Position numbers and translations under genes: made by a program. Below the pieces are notes generated by a model. That model was not told the origin of the DNA. It did not search any database and saw nothing but the letters and a program-made list of their open reading frames with translations. This document shows, in pieces, positions 1 through 5,216 of a DNA stretch of 5,216 nt. How positions within the stretch are numbered: position 1 is the first letter of the stretch; each line of letters opens with the position of its first letter. Source of the DNA: Zoogloeaceae bacterium (GTDB taxonomy: Bacteria; Pseudomonadota; Gammaproteobacteria; Burkholderiales; Rhodocyclaceae); assembly GCA_031282665.1 (NCBI GenBank), contig JAITDH010000053.1, positions 1-5,216 on the forward strand. The letters are read 5' to 3'.

Positions 1-110
1 CCCCCGGCTGACGCCGGGGGTTATCGAAATCGCGTCCCTTCGGGACGCCCGTGCGCGTTGGCGCTTTGTTATATCAACCCGCTCAAACACGGCCTCATCC
101 AATCGGTTTA
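1..110 (+). repeat. REP-like palindrome pair plus transposase-tail segment, direct copy 1
   Basis: This is the first copy of a ~110-bp direct repeat; the second lies 431 bp downstream with only about four mismatches over 105 bp. It opens with a GC-rich hairpin (1-20, 8-bp stem CCCCCGGC, loop TGAC). A second perfect hairpin follows (32-48, stem GCGTCCC, loop TTC). The remaining ~60 bp is non-palindromic and can be translated as a RAYT-like C-terminal segment. The window starts exactly on the first palindrome, so the repeat may extend further left. Hairpins of this kind scattered in intergenic DNA are characteristic of REP-type elements. The name REP is by structure, not by a database match. 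Confidence 0.8.
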
Positions 111-219
111 TCCGGAGGATTGGGCGGGGCGGATTGTCGAGATGGACGAAACCTCGTTCTTTTTTCGAGCGCACTCGCATTTGAACATCCGGGAGCGTCC
201 CGAAGGGACGCAATTTTGA
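52..219 (+). pseudogene. Remnant of a REP-associated tyrosine transposase (C-terminal fragment)
   Basis: The frame beginning at 52 reads ALALCYINPLKHGLIQ and then SVYPEDWAGRIVEMDE before a stop at 217-219. RAYT proteins (Y1_Tnp, IS200/IS605-like HUH transposases that mobilise REP hairpins) end with a block close to YIHYNPVKHGLV, a DWPYSSF stretch, and a later YPxDWxG. Here the first and last elements are present, but the HY of the first block and the middle ~10-15 residues are missing. No start codon, HUH motif or catalytic tyrosine is present. The frame is open upstream only because it runs through the REP hairpins. The last ~25 bases belong to the inverted repeat at 191-242. The assignment rests on remembered family sequence. 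The fragment is too short to be certain, but its position beside REP-like hairpins supports it. Confidence 0.5.
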
Positions 220-481
220 TAACCCCCGGCGTCAGCCGGGGGCGTGGCGGCCCATCCCACCCAGGATAGCCCCAACGGGGCGTTACCCGCAGCGGCATCA
301 TGGGAAAAAACATTCCTTGCTCCCATGTACGAAAAACGATGGGATAGCGGCTCTGCCGGAAACGACGCATGTGCCGATGCTGCTGCCCGACGTAACGCCC
401 CGTTGGGGCTACATGATCTTGAGGCCATGTTCCCCCGGCTGACGCCGGGGGTTATCGAAATCGCGTCCCTTCGGGACGCCC
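191..481. repeat. Large imperfect inverted repeat built from three kinds of REP-like hairpin
   Basis: The left arm carries, in order, hairpin A' (195-211, GCGTCCC/GAA/GGGACGC), hairpin B' (223-242, CCCCCGGC/GTCA/GCCGGGGG) and hairpin C (269-281, GCCCC/AAC/GGGGC). The right arm carries the same modules in reverse order and orientation: C' (397-409), B (432-451) and A (463-479). Similarity extends inward of C: GCAGCGGCATC near 288-298 is mirrored by GATGCTGCTGC near 376-388. The arms are ~95-105 bp and the centre is ~80 bp. The centre has its own small hairpin (CATGGGA 299-305 with TCCCATG 321-327). No coding function is supported; the open frames crossing this stretch are by-products of repeats with few stops. 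It may be two REP clusters inserted head to head or one composite element. Confidence 0.8.
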
Positions 482-541
482 GTGCGCGTTGGCGCTTCGT
501 TATATCACCCCGCTCAAACACGGCCTCGTCCAATCAGTCGC
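432..541 (+). repeat. REP-like palindrome pair plus transposase-tail segment, direct copy 2
   Basis: This is the second copy of the unit seen at the window start, in the same orientation. Both hairpins are perfectly preserved. The ~60-bp tail differs at only a few positions (for example 498, 508, 528 and 536). Similarity ends abruptly near 541, which marks the edge of the duplicated unit or the point where one copy was truncated. The left part of this copy also serves as the right arm of the inverted repeat starting at 191. The inverted copy at 191-242 has only the hairpin portion, not the tail. Confidence 0.8.
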
Positions 542-638
542 TTCCGATGAGAGGCCAAGGCTTTATTACACCAACATTCTTGACGCCGCCGATCTGATCC
601 CGCTTGAGCAATACAAGATCGACATGTCGACTCGTTGA
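483..638 (+). pseudogene. Second RAYT-like C-terminal remnant
   Basis: In the frame matching the first remnant this copy reads ALALRYITPLKHGLVQSV, again resembling the YIHYNPVKHGLV block of RAYT transposases. It then diverges and continues for about 35 codons (including YYTNILDAADLIPLEQ) to a stop at 636-638. I do not recognise that downstream part. It has no start codon, no catalytic motif and no plausible ribosome binding site, so it is not a functional gene. The N of the NP pair is T here, an additional sign of decay. Confidence in the RAYT origin is moderate and depends partly on the other copy. Confidence 0.4.
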
Positions 639-733
639 TTTGAAACTGTCACAAGGAGCCAGACGGAAAAGACCGGTGGCGCCAACACGCGGCGTATATC
701 CATATGGCATAGTCTGGATTACGCCTCTGGCTG

Positions 734-787
734 ATTCATTCAAACCAAATCGAAATTGCGGCGCTTCGCGCCGGATGATGAATGAAT
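734..787. repeat. Nested hairpin (REP-like)
   Basis: An outer 9-bp inverted repeat, ATTCATTCA (734-742) with TGAATGAAT (779-787), encloses a perfect inner hairpin GGCGC-TTC-GCGCC (760-772). The inner TTC loop resembles hairpin A of the cluster at the window start, but the stem sequence differs. No T-tract follows, so it is not an obvious intrinsic terminator. It lies ~125 bp before gshA and may be a REP-type element. Confidence 0.6.
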
Positions 788-791
788 TGTC

Positions 792-820
792 GGATTGCGC
801 CTTCGGCTTATCCAACCTAC
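792..820. repeat. REP-like intergenic repeat ending in CCAACCTACG
   Basis: The sequence GGATTGCGCCTTCGGCTTAT followed by CCAACCTACG forms a hairpin (GGAT/ATCC outside, GCC-TTC-GGC inside). It matches the general pattern of a very common proteobacterial interspersed repeat whose reverse strand begins GTAGGTTGGAT. A degenerate relative in the same orientation starts at 716 (GGATTACGCCTCTGGCTGAT), followed like this one by an ACCAAA word. Function is unknown; such repeats are usually spread by transposases acting in trans. Confidence 0.55.
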
Positions 821-909
821 GAAAACCAAACCCACGAAAACCTACAAAGCAACCCAAACCAACGGTAACAAGCGTAAGATAGCCGCCCCTTCCCTTTTTC
901 TCCACATCC

Positions 910-2259
910 ATGGTTCCCCATCTCACGACCGCCCTTTCCGGTCCACTGTTGGCGCTGGAAGAGCGCTTTCTTGCGCACAGCGCGCCGATCGAGCAATGGT
1001 TTCGCGCCTCCTGGCTGGAGCATTCGCCGCCTTTCTACGCCTCGTGCGACCTGCGGAACGCGGGGTTCAAGCTGGCGCCGGTCGATACCAACCTGTTTCC
1101 CGGCGGGTTCAACAATCTCAATCCCGCCTTCCTGCCCCTGTGCGTGCAGGCGGCGATGAGCGCGGTGGAAAAGTTCTGTCCCGCCGCCTGCAAGCTCCTC
1201 CTGATCCCGGAGAACCATACCCGCAACATTCCCTATCTGCAAAACCTCGCGCAACTGGCGACACTGCTTTGCCAGACCGGGCTGGAGGTGCGCCTGGGCA
1301 GCCTGTTGCCCGACCTCGCCGCGCCGCGCAAGATCGAATTGCCCTACGGCCAGTCGCTCCTCCTGGAGCCGCTCGTGCGGCGGGGCGGGCAATTGGGACT
1401 GGCCGATTTCAGCCCCTGCGCGATCCTGCTCAACAACGACCTGTCGGCGGGCATCCCGCCCATCTTGCGGGGGCTGGAAGGGCAGATCCTGCTGCCGCCG
1501 CTTTCCGCCGGCTGGGCGCATCGCCGGAAGAGCCGCCATTTCGCGGCCTATGACGAGGTGGCGGAAGAGTTCGCCGATCTCATCAACATCGATCCGTGGA
1601 GCATCAATCCCTTTTTCGCCGCCTGCCGCAATCTCGATTTCCACGCCCGGCACGGCGAGGAGGAGCTCGCGGATACCGTTTCCCGGCTCCTCGCCCGCAT
1701 CCGCGAGAAATACCATGAGCATGGGGTCGAGGAGACGCCCTATGTCGTCGTCAAGGCGGACGCGGGAACTTACGGCATGGGCGTCATGACCGTGCGCGAC
1801 GCGAGCGAGATCACCAGGCTCAACCGCCGCCAGCGCAACAAGATGAGCGTCATCAAGGAGGGCATCCCCGTTTCCGAAGTCATCGTGCAGGAGGGGGTGC
1901 ATACCTTCGAGAGCGTGCGCGACGCCGTTGCCGAGCCGGTCGTCTATATGATCGACCGCTATGTGGTGGGCGGTTTCTACCGGGTGCATACGGCGCGCGG
2001 CAAGGACGAGAACCTGAACGCGCCGGGCATGGAATTCGAGCCGCTCGCCTTCGAAACCGGCTGCAACCTGCCCGACCGCGGGGAAAGACCGGACGCGCCG
2101 CCCAACCGCTTCTACGCCTACGGCGCCATCGCCCGCCTCGCCTGCCTGGCGGCCGCCCGGGAATTGGAGGAGATGGAGGAGATGGAGATGACGGCGCGGG
2201 ATGAGGAAACGGCAGCGGGTTTGGTTGATTCGGTGGCTTCGGTTGTCTCGATCGCCTGA
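910..2259 (+). CDS. gshA: Glutamate-cysteine ligase, A. ferrooxidans type
   Basis: This cytosolic enzyme joins glutamate and cysteine with ATP to give gamma-glutamylcysteine, the first and usually rate-controlling step of glutathione synthesis. The 449-residue product matches the GshA family of betaproteobacteria and Acidithiobacillus, not the E. coli type. The clearest signature is residues 47-71, DLRNAGFKLAP followed by VDTNLFPGGFNNLN. A second conserved block is VVVKADAGTYGMGVM (279-293), which looks like a nucleotide-binding segment. Others are VIVQEGV and a YVVGGFYRVHTARGKDENLN region in the C-terminal half. The ATG at 910 gives the VPHLTTALSGPLLALE start expected for the family, but no Shine-Dalgarno sequence is visible before it. 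The last ~30 residues (from 418) are low complexity, begin with a 9-bp tandem repeat, and look like a local extension. gshB, often the next gene in relatives, is not within the 2.9 kb downstream. Long antisense frames across this gene are GC-rich shadows. Confidence 0.93.
   Translation: MVPHLTTALSGPLLALEERFLAHSAPIEQWFRASWLEHSPPFYASCDLRNAGFKLAPVDTNLFPGGFNNLNPAFLPLCVQAAMSAVEKFCPAACKLLLIPENHTRNIPYLQNLAQLATLLCQTGLEVRLGSLLPDLAAPRKIELPYGQSLLLEPLVRRGGQLGLADFSPCAILLNNDLSAGIPPILRGLEGQILLPPLSAGWAHRRKSRHFAAYDEVAEEFADLINIDPWSINPFFAACRNLDFHARHGEEELADTVSRLLARIREKYHEHGVEETPYVVVKADAGTYGMGVMTVRDASEITRLNRRQRNKMSVIKEGIPVSEVIVQEGVHTFESVRDAVAEPVVYMIDRYVVGGFYRVHTARGKDENLNAPGMEFEPLAFETGCNLPDRGERPDAPPNRFYAYGAIARLACLAAARELEEMEEMEMTARDEETAAGLVDSVASVVSIA
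2166..2190 (+). repeat. 9-bp tandem repeat inside the gshA 3' end
   Basis: The unit GGAGGAGAT occurs twice in a row and is followed by a partial third copy (GGAGATG). It encodes the acidic EEMEEMEM stretch at residues ~420-427 of GshA. Because the unit is a multiple of three, copy-number change would not shift the frame. It sits where the conserved GshA core appears to end. Confidence 0.7.
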
Positions 2260-2279
2260 ATTGTCCGGGTGCAATCAAA

Positions 2280-2550
2280 GTGGAGGAAAAACCTTTCCAG
2301 ACGAAGCGTAGTCGTTTGCCGTCCCCACGCCCCCTGGGGGAGAGAGGGTGGCCCGGCAGGGCCGGGAGAGGGTGTTGTTCCACGCGACGCGTAGCGCCGG
2401 ACATTTGTTTTGCTGTTACGCCGGACAGGAAGAAGTTTGCGGCGCTGTGCGCCGTATGGAACGACACCCTCTCCTGCCCCTGCCGGGGCACCCTCCCCCG
2501 CCAAGCGGGGGAGGGGACAGCAAACGTTCGCGCTTCATTTGTTGCTCCAC
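2280..2550. repeat. Long inverted-repeat element (MITE-like) between gshA and apbE
   Basis: Two arms of ~110-120 bp (2280-2398 and 2441-2550) are imperfect reverse complements around a ~42-bp centre. Outer ends match as GTGGAG (2280-2285) and CTCCAC (2545-2550). Inner parts match over long runs, for example GGAGAGGGTGTTGTTCCA in the left arm against TGGAACGACACCCTCTCC in the right. Each arm holds smaller hairpins: CCGGC-AGG-GCCGG in the left arm and, in the right arm, a perfect 11-bp stem at 2491-2501/2505-2515 with loop CAA. The CCCTCTCC/GGGGGAG words are typical of a widespread proteobacterial intergenic repeat. The transcript could form a very large hairpin between gshA and apbE. No T-tract follows, so it may protect or process RNA rather than terminate it. 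The open frames across it are repeat artefacts. Confidence 0.85.
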
Positions 2551-2561
2551 TCTTGTCCGGG

Positions 2562-3590
2562 ATGCCCTCCATTCTGCCCCGGCTTTTCCTGCTGATCGTC
2601 TGTGTCTGGCTTGCCGCCTGTTCGCGCGCGCCGCGGACTGTCAGCCAGGAATCCTTCGTTTTCGGCACCCGGGTGGAGATCATCATCGCCGGCGAGGAGG
2701 AGGCGCGCGCGCGGCAGGCCGCCGCCGCCGTCCTGGGCGATTTCGATGCCCTGCACCGCGTCTATCATGCCTGGCAGCCTTCCGATCTGACCCGCGTCAA
2801 TGCCGCCATCGCGGCCGGGGAGAGCCTGGAGATCGACGAGGAAATGGCCCGCCTCATCCGCCAGGCGCAGGAATTCGCGCAGTGCACGCGCTATCGTTTC
2901 GATCCCGGTATCGGGCGGCTGATCGCGCTTTGGGGATTCCAGTCGGACGAATTCGCCGCCCGCCTGCCGGATGCCGCGGCGCTCGAAAAATGGCGGGCGC
3001 ATCCCGCTTCCATCGCCCAATTGCGACTCGCCGGACGCCAGCTTTCCAGCGCCAACCCGGAGGTCGCCCTCGATTTCGGCGGCTACCTCAAGGGCGTCGC
3101 CCTCGACCGGGCGGCCGAGCGGCTGCGCGCGGCGAATGTCCGCAACGCGCTCATCAATATCGGCGGCAATGTCCTGGCGCTCGGCGACAAGAACGGCCAG
3201 CCCTGGAAGGTCGGCATCCAGCATCCGCGCCACCCCGGCGCGCTGGCGATCCTCGACCTGCGCGACGGCGAGGCCATCGGCACTTCCGGCGATTACCAGC
3301 GTTATTTCGAAATGGACGGGCGGCGCTACAGCCACCTTCTCGATCCCGCGAGCGGCGAGCCGGTCGGCCACACCCAGGCCGTCACCGTGCTGATTTCCCC
3401 CGGCGACGGCGAAGCCACCCCGCCCGGCGCGCGTTCGGACGCCTTCTCCAAGCCCCTGTTCATCGCCGGCCCGCAAGGCTGGCGGGAAGCCGCCCGCGAA
3501 CTGGGCATCACCCAGGCCCTGCGCATCGACGCCGACGGCTCGCTCGAAGTCACCCCGGCCCTTGCCGAACGTTTGACATTCGTGGAATAA
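2562..3590 (+). CDS. apbE: FAD:protein FMN transferase, lipoprotein (ApbE family)
   Basis: ApbE enzymes use FAD and Mg2+ to link FMN through a phosphoester bond to a Ser/Thr of target flavoproteins such as NqrB/NqrC, RnfD/RnfG or NosR-type proteins on the outer side of the inner membrane. The 342-residue product fits the usual ~320-350. It starts with a lipoprotein signal peptide: R7, a hydrophobic run 8-19 and lipobox LAAC with Cys20. Family blocks follow in order: FGTRVEI (34-40), FDPGIGRLIALWGF (113-126), LDFGGYLKG (170-178), ALINIGGNVLALG (196-208), GTSGDYQRYF (240-249), YSHLLDPASG (256-265) and SDAFSKPLFIAG (292-303), the last holding the likely metal-binding Asp293. The start at 2562 is chosen because it places the signal peptide at the N-terminus. 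The same frame is open back to an ATG at 2280, but those 94 codons are translated repeat. No clear Shine-Dalgarno sequence is seen; an in-frame TTG at 2553 is possible. No target flavoprotein gene lies nearby. Confidence 0.93.
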   Translation: MPSILPRLFLLIVCVWLAACSRAPRTVSQESFVFGTRVEIIIAGEEEARARQAAAAVLGDFDALHRVYHAWQPSDLTRVNAAIAAGESLEIDEEMARLIRQAQEFAQCTRYRFDPGIGRLIALWGFQSDEFAARLPDAAALEKWRAHPASIAQLRLAGRQLSSANPEVALDFGGYLKGVALDRAAERLRAANVRNALINIGGNVLALGDKNGQPWKVGIQHPRHPGALAILDLRDGEAIGTSGDYQRYFEMDGRRYSHLLDPASGEPVGHTQAVTVLISPGDGEATPPGARSDAFSKPLFIAGPQGWREAARELGITQALRIDADGSLEVTPALAERLTFVE

Positions 3591-3591
3591 A

Positions 3592-3623
3592 AAAACGGCG
3601 GGCCGTGTATGGCCCGCCGTTTT
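3592..3623. terminator. Bidirectional intrinsic terminator between apbE and groL
   Basis: A perfect 13-bp stem (AAAACGGCGGGCC, 3592-3604, with its complement 3611-3623) closes a 6-base loop GTGTAT. On the minus strand the stem runs into a stretch of seven T, making a strong terminator for groL ~22 bp after its stop. On the plus strand the stem ends in TTTT, giving a weaker terminator beginning directly after the apbE stop codon. Its position between convergent genes fits a shared terminator. Confidence 0.92.
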
Positions 3624-3644
3624 GGGGTCGGAATGTCCGGGGAA

Positions 3645-5216
3645 TTACATCATCCCGTCCATGCCGCCCATGCCGCCGGGTATGGCGGGGGCGGGTTTGT
3701 CTTCCGCCAGTTCGGCGACCATGGCGTCGGTCGTCAGGATGAGACCGGCCACGGAGGCGGCGTTTTGCAGGGCGGTGCGCGTGACCTTGGTGGGATCGAG
3801 CACGCCGGTCGCTACCAAATCGCCGTATTCGCCGGTGGCGGCGTTGTAGCCGAAATTGCCCTTGCCTTCGACTACCTTGTTAACTACTACCGAGGGTTCT
3901 TCGCCAGCATTGGCGACGATTTCACGCAGCGGTTGTTCCAGGGCGCGCAGGACGATCTTGGTGCCCGCTTCCTGGTCGTGGTTGTCGGCCTTCAGCTTGC
4001 CCAGCACCGCGGCGCGGGCGCGCAGGAGCGCCACGCCGCCGCCAGGGACGACGCCTTCTTCCACCGCCGCGCGGGTGGCGTGCAGCGCGTCTTCCACGCG
4101 GGCTTTCTTTTCCTTCATTTCGACTTCGGTCGCCGCGCCCACCTTGATGACGGCCACGCCGCCGGCCAGCTTCGCGACGCGCTCTTGCAGCTTTTCGCGG
4201 TCGTAGTCGGAGGTGCTTTCTTCGATCTGCACGCGAATCTGCTTGACACGCCCTTCGATCGCGGAGGTTTCGCCCGCGCCGTCGATGATGGTGGTGTTTT
4301 CTTTCGCCACTTCGATGCGCTTGGCACGGCCCAGATCCTTCAGGGTGGCTTTTTCCAGCGTGAGGCCGGTTTCTTCGGAGATCACCGTGCCGCCCGTGAG
4401 GATGGCGATGTCTTCCAGCAGGGCCTTGCGACGGTCGCCAAAGCCGGGGGCCTTGACCGCCACGGTCTTCAGGATGCCGCGGATGTTGTTGACCACCAGG
4501 GTGGCGAGCGCTTCGCCATCCACGTCTTCGGCGATGATGAGGAGCGGGCTGGATGCCTTGGCGACCTGTTCCAGGATGGGCAGGAGATCGCGGATGTTGG
4601 AAATCTTCTTGTCGAAGAGGAGCACATAGGGGCTTTCCAGGATCGCCTGTTGCTTGTCGGCATTGTTGATGAAGTAGGGCGAGAGGTAGCCGCGGTCGAA
4701 CTGCATCCCTTCGACGACGTCCAGTTCGTTGTCCAGGGATTTGCCGTCTTCGACGGTAATCACGCCTTCCTTGCCGACTTTATCCATCGCCTTGGCGATG
4801 ATGTCGCCGATGGAGGCGTCGGAGTTGGCGGAAATGGAACCTACCTGGGCGATTTCCGTGTTGGTGGTGCAGGGTTTGGAAATCTTCTTCAATTCTTCGA
4901 TGACGGCGATGACGGCTTTGTCGATGCCGCGTTTCAGGTCCATCGGGTTGAGGCCGGCGGCCACGTAGCGCAAGCCTTCGCGCACGATGGATTGGGCGAG
5001 CACGGTGGCGGTCGTGGTGCCGTCGCCGGCGATGTCGGAGGTCTTCGAGGCGACTTCCTTGACGAGTTGCGCGCCCATGTTGGCGAACTTGTCCTTCAGT
5101 TCGATTTCCTTGGCGACGGAAACGCCGTCCTTGGTCACGGTGGGCGCGCCGAAGGAGCGCTCCAGCACGACGTTGCGGCCCTTGGGTCCGAGCGTTACCT
5201 TGACGGCGTCGGCCAG
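3645..5216 (-). CDS. groL: Chaperonin GroEL (60 kDa), 5' end outside the window
   Basis: GroEL forms the double-ring cytosolic chaperonin that folds proteins inside a chamber capped by GroES, driven by ATP. 524 codons are present. The frame is open to the window edge, where it reads [17 protein letters not shown]; by comparison with E. coli about 22 N-terminal residues are missing, giving ~546 in total. Using E. coli numbering, the ATP-site residues are in place: the GPKGRNV loop, Asp52 (TVTKDGVSV), Asp87 ([10 protein letters not shown]) and the Asp398 equivalent in the NHDQ segment. Apical-domain features include YLSPYFINN and [11 protein letters not shown]. The [10 protein letters not shown] and [11 protein letters not shown] blocks are intact, and the tail is the usual [10 protein letters not shown]. 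The GTG at 5168 is Val39, not a start. groES and the heat-shock promoter would be expected just beyond the right edge, but cannot be seen. Nothing indicates loss of function. Confidence 0.98.
   Translation of the reverse strand: MADAVKVTLGPKGRNVVLERSFGAPTVTKDGVSVAKEIELKDKFANMGAQLVKEVASKTSDIAGDGTTTATVLAQSIVREGLRYVAAGLNPMDLKRGIDKAVIAVIEELKKISKPCTTNTEIAQVGSISANSDASIGDIIAKAMDKVGKEGVITVEDGKSLDNELDVVEGMQFDRGYLSPYFINNADKQQAILESPYVLLFDKKISNIRDLLPILEQVAKASSPLLIIAEDVDGEALATLVVNNIRGILKTVAVKAPGFGDRRKALLEDIAILTGGTVISEETGLTLEKATLKDLGRAKRIEVAKENTTIIDGAGETSAIEGRVKQIRVQIEESTSDYDREKLQERVAKLAGGVAVIKVGAATEVEMKEKKARVEDALHATRAAVEEGVVPGGGVALLRARAAVLGKLKADNHDQEAGTKIVLRALEQPLREIVANAGEEPSVVVNKVVEGKGNFGYNAATGEYGDLVATGVLDPTKVTRTALQNAASVAGLILTTDAMVAELAEDKPAPAIPGGMGGMDGMM

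Larger units (their letters stand above)
542..909. other. Intergenic region upstream of gshA with further hairpin repeats
   Basis: No credible gene lies here apart from the tail of the decayed frame ending at 638. The region is visibly lower in GC than the genes to its right. It contains a nested hairpin (734-787), a REP-like repeat (792-820) and an A/C-rich stretch (about 820-870) with repeated ACGAAAACC and ACCAAACC words. The promoter of gshA should lie here or in the repeats, but I see no convincing -35/-10 pair; TAAGAT at 875-880 is only a weak -10 candidate. No riboswitch or RNA gene is recognisable. Confidence 0.6.

Noticed and set aside
108..533. Open frames over the repeat cluster as small hypothetical proteins
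   Set aside because: Their translations (for example the PPADAGGY and RVPSGR words) come from the hairpins and recur with each repeat copy. There are no ribosome binding sites and no conserved domains.
1..597. Possible CRISPR array, because of regularly shaped repeats in the first 600 bases
   Set aside because: The repeats occur in both orientations, are hairpins of different lengths, and have irregular spacing. There are no uniform spacers and no cas genes in the window.
824..2226. AACCAAACCC (824-833) and GGGTTTGGTT (2217-2226) as terminal inverted repeats of a mobile unit carrying gshA
   Set aside because: The match is only about 10 bp of low-complexity sequence, the second copy lies inside the coding region, and no target duplication is visible. 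Chance or shared repeat words explain it adequately.
817..2274. A 485-codon open frame on the minus strand covering all of gshA
   Set aside because: The plus-strand frame clearly encodes conserved GshA. In GC-rich coding DNA the antisense frame in this phase has few stops, and its translation shows no family motifs.
2491..2515. The perfect 11-bp hairpin after gshA as an intrinsic terminator
   Set aside because: There is no T-tract after the stem on either strand, and the hairpin is part of the larger inverted repeat. Termination here cannot be claimed from sequence.
2535..3476. A 313-codon minus-strand frame opposite apbE
   Set aside because: It is the complement of well-conserved ApbE motifs and is explained by GC-rich codon structure. 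It resembles no protein family and lacks a plausible context.
2348..3742. A 464-codon plus-strand frame overlapping apbE and the groL 3' end
   Set aside because: It is rich in Arg, Pro, Ala and Gly, runs through the inverted repeat, the bidirectional terminator and the end of groL, and has no recognisable domain, so it is an out-of-frame shadow.

Overview
The window (5216 bp) looks like chromosomal DNA of a GC-rich proteobacterium, most likely a betaproteobacterium (Rhodocyclales or Nitrosomonadales-like). The main reasons are a glutamate-cysteine ligase of the Acidithiobacillus ferrooxidans type, a typical beta-type GroEL with a [10 protein letters not shown] tail, and REP-like palindromes. 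The taxonomic placement is an inference from protein resemblance only.

Layout. Positions 1-909 hold no intact gene. The first 640 bases are a dense cluster of short hairpin repeats in both orientations. They include a ~110-bp direct duplication (1-110 and 432-541) and a ~290-bp imperfect inverted repeat (191-481). In both direct copies the REP-like palindromes run straight into a reading frame that resembles the C-terminus of a REP-associated tyrosine transposase (RAYT), so this appears to be the debris of a REP/RAYT system. Positions 541-909 are lower in GC and contain further hairpin repeats. Three protein genes follow: gshA (910-2259, +), apbE (2562-3590, +) and groL (3645-5216, -, its 5' end cut off by the window edge). 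gshA and apbE are separated by a 271-bp long-inverted-repeat element (2280-2550). apbE and groL converge on a shared bidirectional terminator (3592-3623).

How the genes work together. GshA makes gamma-glutamylcysteine, the first step of glutathione synthesis. ApbE is a periplasmic lipoprotein enzyme that attaches FMN covalently to flavoproteins of respiratory complexes. GroEL is the cytosolic chaperonin. They do not form a recognisable pathway or a tight operon; their adjacency looks incidental, with mobile repeats separating the transcription units. gshB, the usual partner of gshA, is not in the 2.9 kb downstream of gshA.

I see no convincing new defence or metabolic system. The points of interest are the repeats: the REP palindrome fused to a RAYT tail and then duplicated, the large inverted repeats, and an apparent repeat-derived C-terminal extension of GshA.
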